A DNA stretch of 64,000 nt from Actinokineospora alba (GTDB lineage: Bacteria > Actinomycetota > Actinomycetes > Mycobacteriales > Pseudonocardiaceae), in contig NZ_SNXU01000001.1 of assembly GCF_004362515.1 (NCBI RefSeq), forward strand, positions 5,518,001-5,582,000, given 5' to 3'. Made by a program: the position numbers and the translations under genes. The notes under the pieces were generated by a model, which was given only the letters and a program-made list of their open reading frames with translations, did no database searches and was not told the DNA's origin. Of the stretch, positions 27,062-34,420 are shown in pieces (the stretch's first letter is position 1; the number at the start of each line of letters is the position of its first letter).

Positions 27062-27469
27062 ATGAATTTGACTTGGCGGGACGCGACCAGTTCGCTGCTG
27101 GTCGCGGCGATCCTCGTGCCCTACGCGTGGTTCGTCGGGGGCGGTGGGGCACTGCTGGTGCGCGACGCGCGCGGCGTGGCGGCGATCGGGCTGGTGTTCG
27201 GCGTCGCGGCCTGCGTCGTGGGCGCCCGGGTGAACGGTGAGCGGATGCACGCGCTGCCGCAGGCCTTGGCGCTCGCGGCGGCGGTCTTCGGTGTGCTGAC
27301 CCTGGTCATCGACACGGCCTGGTCGCTGACGTTCTTCATCGCGGCGGCGGTCATGCTCTGGGCGTTCACCATCGTCCGGCACGCCCTCGCCTACGAGGGA
27401 CGCCGGCACACCGACTGGCCGCGCACCCACGAGATCACCCGACCCGGCCACACCCTGGAGCGACCATGA
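27062..27469 (+). CDS. Four-helix membrane protein, unknown function
   Basis: A protein of 135 aa with four hydrophobic helices between residues 8 and 110 and a polar C-terminus (YEGRRHTDWPRTHEITRP). I recognise no named domain. CGGAGG lies 8 bases before the ATG. Its stop overlaps the start of the hibernation-factor gene (ATGA), so it is co-translated with a dormancy protein. A candidate DevR site is 60 bases upstream. Confidence 0.65.
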   Translation: MNLTWRDATSSLLVAAILVPYAWFVGGGGALLVRDARGVAAIGLVFGVAACVVGARVNGERMHALPQALALAAAVFGVLTLVIDTAWSLTFFIAAAVMLWAFTIVRHALAYEGRRHTDWPRTHEITRPGHTLERP

Positions 27470-28194
27470 CCGAGACCGCGATCCCCAGCACGATCCCCAC
27501 GCCCGCCGTGGTGCTCCGCGGCGAGTTCGGCGCGGGAGTCGGCGACTACGCCACCGGCAAACTCACCAAAGCCCTGTCGCATGCCCACCACCGTGTCCAG
27601 CTCGTCCGGGTGACGGTGACCAGGCTCCCGGATCCGGCAGTGGCCGAACCCGTGCGGGCCACCGCCGACATCGATCTCGACGGGCGGCATGTGCACGTCC
27701 GCGCCGACGCGACCGGAGCCCGTGAGGCGATCGACCGGCTCGCCCACCGGCTCGCGCACCGGCTGTCGAACCTCTGGCACAGGCCGAGTAAACACCGGAA
27801 CACGGCACGGCCTTCGTCGACGCCAGGCAGGCAGGTGGTGTCGCACGTGACCTACTCGGCGCCGGGCGTTGGCATCGAGGACGCGATCGCCGAGATGGAC
27901 AGCCTGGGCTACGACTTCCATCTCTTCACCGACGCGGCCGGACAGGACTGCCTGCTGCGCAAGACCACTTCCGGCTATCTCGTCGCCGCCGTCGACGGAC
28001 GGACCCCGGCCACCCCGACCGGCGTATGGGAATGCGTGGGGTCGGCCCCTCGGCTGACCGTCGAGGAGGCGCAGGTGCGCTTCGACCTGTCAGGGCAGCG
28101 GTTGCTGTTCTACGCCGACGCCGACGACAACCGGGGCCGCGTGCTCTACCGCCGCGACGATGGCGACTACGGGCTCATCCACCCCGCGCCGTGA
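27466..28194 (+). CDS. Ribosome hibernation / translation inhibitor protein, Rv0079-like
   Basis: A protein of 242 aa. The N-terminal 110 residues form an HPF-like ribosome-binding domain. Two consecutive S30AE C-terminal-type repeats follow: residues 130-180 (VGIEDAIAEMDSLGYDFHLF then TDAAGQ) and 195-240 (TVEEAQVRFDLSGQRLLFYA, ending LYRRDDGDYGLIHP). This layout, with two copies of the dimerisation domain, matches M. tuberculosis Rv0079 (DATIN), a DosR-controlled translation inhibitor. It should join ribosomes into inactive particles during hypoxia. It follows a small membrane protein gene (4-base overlap) and precedes the DUF4389 gene by 25 bases. Confidence 0.82.
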   Translation: MTETAIPSTIPTPAVVLRGEFGAGVGDYATGKLTKALSHAHHRVQLVRVTVTRLPDPAVAEPVRATADIDLDGRHVHVRADATGAREAIDRLAHRLAHRLSNLWHRPSKHRNTARPSSTPGRQVVSHVTYSAPGVGIEDAIAEMDSLGYDFHLFTDAAGQDCLLRKTTSGYLVAAVDGRTPATPTGVWECVGSAPRLTVEEAQVRFDLSGQRLLFYADADDNRGRVLYRRDDGDYGLIHPAP

Positions 28195-28219
28195 CGTCCA
28201 CACCTACCCAAGGAGTGTC

Positions 28220-29635
28220 ATGCGAAACGACTCGGCGACCCCAGTCGACACCGCGACCACGGGCGTGACCATCCCGCCCCCGTCCTATCCCGTCCAGGTC
28301 GACGGCAAGCTCGACCAGCCGCTATCGCGCTGGCTGTGGCTGGTCAAATGGCTACTGCTGGTACCGCATTATGTGGTGCTTATCCCGCTGTGGCTCGGTT
28401 TCGTCGTCGCCACGGCCATCGCGTTCTTCGGCATCCTGATCACCGGCCGCTATCCCCCGGCGCTGTTCGCCTACACCGTGGGCGTCCTGCGCTGGTCCTG
28501 GCGGGTCCACTACTACGGCTACGCCGGACTGGGCACCGACCGCTATCCGCCGTTCACCCTCGCCGACGTGCCCGACTACCCGGCCCGCCTGCGCATCGCC
28601 TACCCCGAACACCTTTCCCGCGGCCTGGTCCTGGTGAAGTGGTGGCTGCTCGCGCTGCCGCACTACCTCATCGTCGCGCTCTTCGCGGGCGGCGGACTGT
28701 GGTTCGGCGCCTCCGACAACGACGCCGGATTCGACTGGGCAGCGGGTGGCCTCGTCGGTGTCCTGGTCGTGCTGGCCGGACTCATCCTGTTGTTCAGCGG
28801 TCGCTACCCACGCGAGCTGCACGAGTTCGTCGTCGGGTTGGACCGATGGGTGCTGCGGGTCGCCGCCTACGGCGCGCTGATGACCGACCGGTACCCGCCG
28901 TTCCGCATCGACCTGGGTGCCACCGAATCAACCGCACCGGTCGGCGACACACCACCGCCGGTCCGTCCCGTGTGGACTCCCGGACGCACCGTGGCGATGG
29001 TCGCGGGCGCCCTCTTTGCGCTCGTCGCGATCGGGCCGCTGACGGCAGGCGCCGGTGTGCTCTGGCTCAACACCACCCAGCGGGACGCCTCGGGCTACGT
29101 GGCCACCTCGACGGTCGACCTGCACACCCAGGGACACGCCATCACAGAGGAGGCGGTCGCCATCCGGGACGACTTGGACTGGCTGTCCGGGGCGGTCGGC
29201 GACGTCCGACTCGTCGTCACCGCGAGCGATCCCGCCACGCCGGTGTTCGTCGGCGTCGGGCCGGAGCCCGACGTGCGGCGGTACCTCGACGGTGTTGCCC
29301 GCGCCGAAGTCGGCCAGGCCGACTCCAACGAGCTGGTCACCGTGGACGTACCGGGTGGTCCGCCGCCGACACCACCGGGCGACCAGGAATTCTGGCTCGC
29401 TTCGAGCGAGGGCGCGGGCACGCGGAACCTGGACTGGCGGCTGCACGACGGCGTGTGGACGGTCGTCGCGATGAACGCCGACGGCTCCTCCCCCGTCTCG
29501 GTCGACGTCCGAGCGGCCGCACGACTGCCCGCGCTGCCGTGGATCGGCGGCGGCCTGCTCGCCCTGAGCGGCCTGATGCTCGCCGCGGGCGCGGCCCTGC
29601 TGGCCGGGTCGATCCGCCGAGCATCCTCCGACTGA
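28220..29635 (+). CDS. DUF4389 protein with two domain copies
   Basis: A protein of 471 aa. Two DUF4389 units (about residues 15-110 and 120-235) each have two membrane helices and the repeated GRYPPALFAYTVGVLRWSWR and GRYPRELHEFVVGLDRWVLR blocks with TDRYPPF afterwards. A further helix near residue 260 is followed by an extracytoplasmic beta-rich domain (residues 280-440) and a last helix near 445. Function unknown; the double DUF4389 with an outer domain is common in actinobacteria. AAGGAG precedes the ATG at 28220. The spacing suggests an operon with the hibernation-factor gene. Confidence 0.75.
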   Translation: MRNDSATPVDTATTGVTIPPPSYPVQVDGKLDQPLSRWLWLVKWLLLVPHYVVLIPLWLGFVVATAIAFFGILITGRYPPALFAYTVGVLRWSWRVHYYGYAGLGTDRYPPFTLADVPDYPARLRIAYPEHLSRGLVLVKWWLLALPHYLIVALFAGGGLWFGASDNDAGFDWAAGGLVGVLVVLAGLILLFSGRYPRELHEFVVGLDRWVLRVAAYGALMTDRYPPFRIDLGATESTAPVGDTPPPVRPVWTPGRTVAMVAGALFALVAIGPLTAGAGVLWLNTTQRDASGYVATSTVDLHTQGHAITEEAVAIRDDLDWLSGAVGDVRLVVTASDPATPVFVGVGPEPDVRRYLDGVARAEVGQADSNELVTVDVPGGPPPTPPGDQEFWLASSEGAGTRNLDWRLHDGVWTVVAMNADGSSPVSVDVRAAARLPALPWIGGGLLALSGLMLAAGAALLAGSIRRASSD

Positions 29636-29650
29636 CCAACGCCCCTCGAA

Positions 29651-29669
29651 GGCAGGACCTTCGACCGCC
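29651..29669. promoter_or_regulatory. Candidate DevR (DosR) site
   Basis: GGCAGGACCTTCGACCGCC. Shares GGCAGGACCTTCGACC exactly with the site at 46272. 55 bases before the DoxX-like gene. Confidence 0.5.
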
Positions 29670-29723
29670 GATTTCGTTGCGGGACAAACCGAAACTGAGC
29701 TCAGCACCCCCAAGGAGGTCACC

Positions 29724-30314
29724 ATGTCCATCAAGGACTCCCTGCGCACCAGCGCGAAGAAGATCCCTGTCCAGCACAACCCGAACGACACCACGGCGGC
29801 GCCGACCACGGCGGGCCGCGTCATCGCCGCGACGCGAATCGTCATGGGCCTGGTGTTCGGCTGGGCGTTCATCGACAAGCTGTTCGGCCTGGGCTACGCC
29901 ACCACGAAGGGCTGGATCGACGGCGGGTCACCCACCAAGGGCTTCCTCGGCGGGATCGACCACGGACCGCTCGCCTCGATGTTCAACGGCTGGGCCGGTC
30001 AGGCCTGGGCGGACTGGCTGTTCATGGCCGGTCTGCTGGGCATCGCCGTCGCCCTGCTCGCCGGTGTGGGCCTGCGGATCGCCGCGGGCGCGGGCGGACT
30101 GCTGCTGATGTCGATGTGGGTCGCGGAATGGCCGCTCGCCCGGCACACCGACACCGGCGAGCTGACCCGCTCCACCAACCCGGTCATCGACTCGCACCTG
30201 GTCTACACCCTCGTGCTCGTCGCGCTCGCCGTGCTCTACGCGGGCGACGTGTGGGGCCTCGGCAAGCGGTGGGCCCAGACGAACATCGTGCGCCGCAACC
30301 CCTGGCTGCGCTGA
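29724..30314 (+). CDS. DoxX-like membrane protein
   Basis: A protein of 196 aa with four helices after a polar N-terminus of about 30 residues. Blocks ATRIVMGLVFGWAFIDKLFG, then AWADWLFMAGLLGIAVALLA, match the DoxX / thiosulfate:quinone reductase membrane subunit family. Family members take part in quinone reduction or membrane redox balance. AAGGAGG precedes the ATG. It has its own DevR-like site and a strong hairpin after it, so it is probably monocistronic. It could work with the SQR-like protein from 8639-9901, but that is speculation. Confidence 0.75.
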   Translation: MSIKDSLRTSAKKIPVQHNPNDTTAAPTTAGRVIAATRIVMGLVFGWAFIDKLFGLGYATTKGWIDGGSPTKGFLGGIDHGPLASMFNGWAGQAWADWLFMAGLLGIAVALLAGVGLRIAAGAGGLLLMSMWVAEWPLARHTDTGELTRSTNPVIDSHLVYTLVLVALAVLYAGDVWGLGKRWAQTNIVRRNPWLR

Positions 30315-30324
30315 GCGGCCACCG

Positions 30325-30364
30325 CCCAAGGCTCCGATGTGGACACCCACATCGGAGCCTTGGG
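30325..30364 (+). terminator. Perfect 18-bp hairpin terminator
   Basis: CCCAAGGCTCCGATGTGG, loop ACAC, then the exact complement. It starts 11 bases after the DoxX-like stop and ends 26 bases before the next gene's ATG, so the CBS-BON gene needs its own promoter or read-through. Confidence 0.7.
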
Positions 30365-30390
30365 TCATAAGACCACCAAGGAGACAAACG

Positions 30391-31098
30391 ATGAAGCACC
30401 GCAAGATTCAGAACGTGATGACGACCGACGTCGCCACGGTCACCGCGGACACACCGTTCAAGGAGATCGTGTCCCTGCTGGACAGCAGGCACATCAGCGC
30501 CGTGCCGGTCGTCGACCCGGCCGGGAAGGTGCTGGGCGTGGTGTCCCATGCCGACCTGCTGGCCAGGCAGATCACCCAGGACCCGGACGAGCGCAGGTCG
30601 CTGCTGACGTGGCTCATGCCGCACGACCACGCCGAGGGCGACACCGCCGGCGAGCTGATGACCGCGCCTGCGCACACCATCACCGCCGACGACACCGTCA
30701 TCCACGCCGCGAAGGAGTTGCGCCGACACGGCGTCAAACGGCTGCCGGTCGTCGACGAGGCAGGCGTGCTGGTCGGCATTGTCAGCCGAGTGGACCTGCT
30801 CAGCGTCTTCCTCCGCGACGACGACGAGATCGCGGACGAGATCGCGCACGAGGTGTTCGAACGCAACCTCGGCGTGATCCCCGGCCCGGGCACCGTGAGC
30901 ATCGACGTCCAGGAGGGCGTCGTGACGTTGCGCGGGGAGATGGACCGCAAGAGCTCGATACCGGTCGCCGTGGCGCTGATCCGCCGGGTCGACGGCGTCG
31001 TGGATGTCAATCCACACGTGGCCTTCGCCTACGACGACACGCACATTCACATCCCGGAGCCCATGGCCGTGGACATCACCCACGAACCACGGGCCTGA
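30391..31098 (+). CDS. CBS-pair protein with C-terminal BON domain
   Basis: A protein of 235 aa. CBS repeats at about residues 8-60 and 90-140 (VMTTDVATVTADTPFKEIVS, LMTAPAHTITADDTVIHAAK), and a BON domain at about 160-225 (VSIDVQEGVVTLRGEMDRKS). Two MGxxD-like acidic patches follow the CBS strands. Likely an adenine-nucleotide sensor, cytoplasmic or membrane-peripheral. AAGGAG precedes the ATG at 30391. It runs convergent with the related gene 31102-31737, leaving only 3 bases between the two stops. Confidence 0.82.
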   Translation: MKHRKIQNVMTTDVATVTADTPFKEIVSLLDSRHISAVPVVDPAGKVLGVVSHADLLARQITQDPDERRSLLTWLMPHDHAEGDTAGELMTAPAHTITADDTVIHAAKELRRHGVKRLPVVDEAGVLVGIVSRVDLLSVFLRDDDEIADEIAHEVFERNLGVIPGPGTVSIDVQEGVVTLRGEMDRKSSIPVAVALIRRVDGVVDVNPHVAFAYDDTHIHIPEPMAVDITHEPRA

Positions 31099-31101
31099 TC
31101 C

Positions 31102-31737
31102 CTACTCGTGCGATCGGCGCGTCCCGGCGACGGAGGCGCGCCGATCACACGACGCGCTCGCCACTCCGGGCACAGCCCTCGCCAGGACGGTCGCGACGTG
31201 CCGGTCGGTCTCGTCGTCGTACTCGTCATCGATGGTGACGACCCCGTCGGCCACCCGCACAGTCCAGCGGTCGGAGCCGCCGTAGATCTCGAGGCGGTGG
31301 CGGACATCCTTGGCGACGGCCTCGTCGTCGCGGGCGATGGTGCGCAGCAGGTCGCGGCGGGTCACGATGCCGACGACGCGTGAGCCGTCCACGATCGGCA
31401 TGCTGCGGTGCCCGGCGCCGAGCAGCCCGGCGGCCACGTCGGCGACGTCGCTGCCAGGGCTCATCGAGGCGGCCGGGGTGCTCATCACCTCGCCCACCGT
31501 GTGCGCGACGCCGTGACCGGTTCCGTGGGTTTCGGGATGGATCAGCGACCGGGGGTCGCGCGGGATCCGGTCGCGCACCAGGTCAGCCTCGGTGACGACG
31601 CCGACCAACCGGTCGTCCTCGTCGACGACCGGCGCGGCGGTGAATCCGTGGGAGGCGAGCAGTGAAGCCGCCTCCTTGACCGTGGTCGAGGAGGCGACCG
31701 TGAGGACCGGGCTGCTCATGATGTCCTTGGCACGCAT
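31102..31737 (-). CDS. CBS-pair protein with C-terminal BON domain
   Basis: A protein of 211 aa. First CBS repeat DIMSSPVLTVASSTTVKEAA (residues 5-55), second VMSTPAASMSPGSDVADVAA (about 83-130), and a short BON-like end (VRVADGVVTIDDEYDDETDR). The BON domain is shorter than in its paralogues. It is the second leftward gene after 31765-32007; the double DevR-like sites at 32063 and 32102 lie upstream of both. Confidence 0.8.
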   Translation of the reverse strand: MRAKDIMSSPVLTVASSTTVKEAASLLASHGFTAAPVVDEDDRLVGVVTEADLVRDRIPRDPRSLIHPETHGTGHGVAHTVGEVMSTPAASMSPGSDVADVAAGLLGAGHRSMPIVDGSRVVGIVTRRDLLRTIARDDEAVAKDVRHRLEIYGGSDRWTVRVADGVVTIDDEYDDETDRHVATVLARAVPGVASASCDRRASVAGTRRSHE

Positions 31738-31764
31738 CGCGCGTCCTTCCGTGAATCCGAGGGG

Positions 31765-32007
31765 TCAGTGGCCTGCCGGGCCGAGCAGCGTCGACGCCAG
31801 TGCTCTGGCGGCCTGGCGTTCCGCGACGCTGCGGCGCGCGGGCGGGATGACCGGAGCCGGGCGGTCCGCCGGCGGGACGAGTCCTTCCGCGGCGCTCAGC
31901 CCGAGCATGTCGAGCAGCGACGCGAGGTCGGCGGCGTCGGTGGCCTGCCCGGCGAGCACGCGGGCGGCTCGGTGGCGCTTGATCGCTTCCCCATGATGTT
32001 CGCTCAT
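31765..32007 (-). CDS. Small helical protein, unknown function
   Basis: A protein of 80 aa, Ala/Arg-rich and helical, starting MSEHHGEAIKRHRAAR and ending AARALASTLLGPAGH, with a Pro-rich middle. Composition and codon use fit a real gene, and it is placed directly behind divergent DevR-like sites and 27 bases in front of a CBS-BON gene. No family recognised. Confidence 0.55.
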   Translation of the reverse strand: MSEHHGEAIKRHRAARVLAGQATDAADLASLLDMLGLSAAEGLVPPADRPAPVIPPARRSVAERQAARALASTLLGPAGH

Positions 32008-32062
32008 CGCACAAGCCAAGCGCGAACACCCTGCCGTTCGACAGGGCGACTGGGCACGAGCG

Positions 32063-32083
32063 GGCAGGGACCTTCGTCCCTCC
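32063..32083. promoter_or_regulatory. Candidate DevR (DosR) site, strong
   Basis: A palindromic core AGGGACCTTCGTCCCT (32066-32081). It lies between the leftward gene start (32007) and the Acg gene start (32179). Confidence 0.6.
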
Positions 32084-32101
32084 GTGCCTTTCAGCCCGCC
32101 G

Positions 32102-32122
32102 ACACGGGACTTCACGCCCTGT
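32102..32122. promoter_or_regulatory. Second candidate DevR (DosR) site of a pair
   Basis: ACGGGACTTCACGCCCTG (core 32104-32121) has a GGGACTT arm and a degenerate second arm. It is 38 bases from the stronger site and 57 from the Acg start. Paired sites are usual at DosR promoters. Confidence 0.5.
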
Positions 32123-32178
32123 GCGGGTCGACAAAGCCGTCCCAAGATTGGGTGAGACAACCGAGAGGCGGCAGGGCG

Positions 32179-33189
32179 ATGACCACCGACAACACGTGGG
32201 CGGACAGGGAGTTCCCTGACACGGACACCCTGCGTGCGGCCCTGGAACTCGCCTGCCGCGCACCTTCTGTGCACAACTCGCAGCCGTGGTCCTGGAGGCT
32301 CGGCGAGTCCACGGTCCACCTGTTCGCCGACTGGACCAGGCACCTGCCCGCCACCGACCCGGACGGCCGCGATCTGCTGGTCAGCTGCGGCGCGGTGCTG
32401 CACCACGCGCGGGTGGCCTTCGCGGCGTTCGGGTGGCACGCGACCGTGCACCGGCTGCCCGACCCAGCCGACCCCGACCACCTGGCCGCCATCGAGTTCG
32501 CGCGCGCCGACGCGAGCCCATCGGACCTGATGCTCGCGGCGGCGATCCTGCGCCGCCGGTCCGACCGACGCGCCTACAGCGCGTCGCCGATCCCACCTGA
32601 GCAGTTGGTGGCGCTTACCAAAGCGGCGGGCGGGTGCGGGACGGTCCTCACCACCGCGTCGAGCCCCGCCGTGCGGGCCCCGCTGGTCGAGGCGATCACC
32701 CGGGCCAACGCGGCACAGAGCCGAAATCCCGGCTACGCCCACGAGATCTTCCTCTGGAGTGGCACCCACACAAGGTCCCCGGACGGAGTCCCCGCCGCCA
32801 ACTCCGTGACCGCGGCGGGCTACGGCGACCTGGCGCTGCGCCAGTTCGCCACACCGTCGATCGAGGTGGCGGACCGGCCTTCAGGCGCTGGCGTCCTTCT
32901 GGTGGTGGGCACCTCCTCCGACGACACCCTGTCGCGGCTGCTCGCGGGCGAGGCGACCAGCGCGGTCCTGCTCGCCGCGACCGCCGCCCGGCTGTCGAGC
33001 TGCCCGCTGAGCCAGCCACTGGAGGTCGAGGAGACCCGCGACCTGGTACGCGACGAGGTCATCGGCGGCGCGATGGTGCCGCAGATGGTCCTGCGAGTCG
33101 GCAGGCCGCGGCCACGGGACCGGGCGCTGCCTGCCACCGGACGCCGAACGCTGGACGACGTGCTGGCGGCCCTGCCCGCCCGGATCTGA
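32179..33189 (+). CDS. Acg-family (nitroreductase-fold) protein
   Basis: A protein of 336 aa. Signature RAPSVHNSQPWSW near residue 28, LFADWTRHLPATDPDGRDLL, then SCGAVLHHARVAFAAFGWHA. The C-terminal half keeps the flavin-site block LLAGEATSAVLL and SCPLSQPLEVEE. Third paralogue in the window, sharing about the same architecture as 12495 and 18364. Two DevR-like sites lie upstream. The following gene is convergent (14 bases apart) without a visible terminator. Confidence 0.84.
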   Translation: MTTDNTWADREFPDTDTLRAALELACRAPSVHNSQPWSWRLGESTVHLFADWTRHLPATDPDGRDLLVSCGAVLHHARVAFAAFGWHATVHRLPDPADPDHLAAIEFARADASPSDLMLAAAILRRRSDRRAYSASPIPPEQLVALTKAAGGCGTVLTTASSPAVRAPLVEAITRANAAQSRNPGYAHEIFLWSGTHTRSPDGVPAANSVTAAGYGDLALRQFATPSIEVADRPSGAGVLLVVGTSSDDTLSRLLAGEATSAVLLAATAARLSSCPLSQPLEVEETRDLVRDEVIGGAMVPQMVLRVGRPRPRDRALPATGRRTLDDVLAALPARI

Positions 33190-33203
33190 CGCCGAGCCTC
33201 AAG

Positions 33204-33611
33204 TCACCCTGGTTTGTGTTGTGCGGCCACGCGAAGAATGTCGGTGACCGTGAGGATGCCCGCGAGTCGACCCCTGTCGGTCACTATCGCCGCGTCGACC
33301 CGCTGATTGGCCATGAGAGCAGCCGCGTGCCCCAGGGCCGCACTGATATCGACACTCGGGTAGCGCGCCGCGGCGACGATCTCGGCCACGACAGGGTGCA
33401 CGCCAACTCCGGTGGACCACAGGTGCCAGAGGATCTCGGACTCGTCGACCACGCCGAGGCATTCGCCCTCCGCCACCACCGGCAGGTGGCGCACCTTCGC
33501 ACGCACCATCAGCCGCAGCGCCACCTCCAGTGGGGCCTGCGGAACGATGCCGACGACATCGGTGCTCATGACCGAGCGCACGGATTCCTCGAACGGGTCG
33601 ATGGTTCCCAT
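33204..33611 (-). CDS. Stand-alone CBS-pair protein (Hrp1-like)
   Basis: A protein of 135 aa made only of two CBS repeats: VMSTDVVGIVPQAPLEVALR and the second from VDISAALGHAAALMANQRVD. The size and layout resemble M. tuberculosis Hrp1 (Rv2626c), the hypoxic response protein, although residue-level identity looks modest. Probably a nucleotide-binding stress protein. It is divergent from the devR gene and shares with it the strong CGGGGACTTTGGTCCCG site 70 bases upstream. Confidence 0.75.
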   Translation of the reverse strand: MGTIDPFEESVRSVMSTDVVGIVPQAPLEVALRLMVRAKVRHLPVVAEGECLGVVDESEILWHLWSTGVGVHPVVAEIVAAARYPSVDISAALGHAAALMANQRVDAAIVTDRGRLAGILTVTDILRVAAQHKPG

Positions 33612-33680
33612 GCCCGTGACGCTAGGAGCGGTGAGATCGAGTCGACAGAGACCTCGGACCCCGCCACGCTGGGTCCTGCA

Positions 33681-33699
33681 CGGGGACTTTGGTCCCGAG
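33681..33699. promoter_or_regulatory. DevR (DosR) box, best match in the window
   Basis: CGGGGACTTTGGTCCCGAG: GGGACT-TT-GGTCCC, one base from the published GGGACTWWAGTCCC core. 78 bases before devR and 70 before the divergent CBS gene, so devR is probably autoregulated. Confidence 0.75.
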
Positions 33700-33776
33700 T
33701 GATCGGGTCCCCCGCCCCCGGCACCCGCGCCGCGCCGGTCGTAGTGTCGGTGGCGCAGGACCTGAGGAGGCCAGTG

Positions 33777-34418
33777 ATGACGATTCGGATCTTTTTGGTG
33801 GACGACCACGAGATCGTCCGCAGAGGGATCGCCGACCTGTTCGAGGACGAGCCGGACCTCGAGGTCGTCGGCCATGCCGCGTCGGTCGCCGAGGCGCTGA
33901 CCCGCGTCCCTACCAGCGGCGCCGATGTCGCGGTGCTCGACGTGCGGCTGCCCGACGGCAACGGGGTCGAGCTGTGCCGGGAGCTGCGCTCACGGCTGCC
34001 CGAACTGCACTGTCTGATGCTGACCTCCTACGCCGACGACGAGGCCCTGTTCGACGCCATCCTCGCCGGCGCGTCCGGCTTCGTCCTCAAGCAGGTGCTG
34101 GGCTCGGACCTGATGGCCGCGGTGCGCACGGTGGGCTCGGGCGGGTCGCTGCTCGACCCGAGGACGACGACCGCCCTGCTCGACCGCATCCGCCGCGAAC
34201 GCGCCCAGGAAGACCCGCTGGCCGGGCTGACCGAGCAGGAGCGCACGGTCTTCGACCTGATCGGCGAGGGCCTGACCAACCGGCAGATCGGCGAGCGCAT
34301 GTTCCTCGCCGAGAAGACGGTCAAGAACTACGTCTCGCATCTGCTGGCCAAGCTGCAGATCCAGCGCCGAACCCAGGCCGCCGTCATGGCCACCGAACTC
34401 CGTAACAAGGACAAATAG
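33777..34418 (+). CDS. devR: Response regulator DevR (DosR), NarL/LuxR type
   Basis: A protein of 213 aa. Receiver domain 1-120 with acidic pair Asp9-Asp10, phospho-acceptor Asp55 (AVLDVRLPDGNG) and conserved Lys105 (SGFVLKQ). A LuxR-type helix-turn-helix occupies about 145-205 (LTEQERTVFDLIGEGLTNRQ, MFLAEKTVKNYVSHLLAKLQ). Both halves match M. tuberculosis DosR closely, including RRTQAAV near the end, so this is a confident orthologue-level call. It is the master activator of hypoxia and NO dormancy genes. GGAGG precedes the ATG. A near-perfect DosR box lies upstream. It is convergent with the devS gene, 2 bases between the stops, unlike the co-directional devR-devS operon of mycobacteria. 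Confidence 0.93.
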   Translation: MTIRIFLVDDHEIVRRGIADLFEDEPDLEVVGHAASVAEALTRVPTSGADVAVLDVRLPDGNGVELCRELRSRLPELHCLMLTSYADDEALFDAILAGASGFVLKQVLGSDLMAAVRTVGSGGSLLDPRTTTALLDRIRRERAQEDPLAGLTEQERTVFDLIGEGLTNRQIGERMFLAEKTVKNYVSHLLAKLQIQRRTQAAVMATELRNKDK

Positions 34419-34420
34419 CG

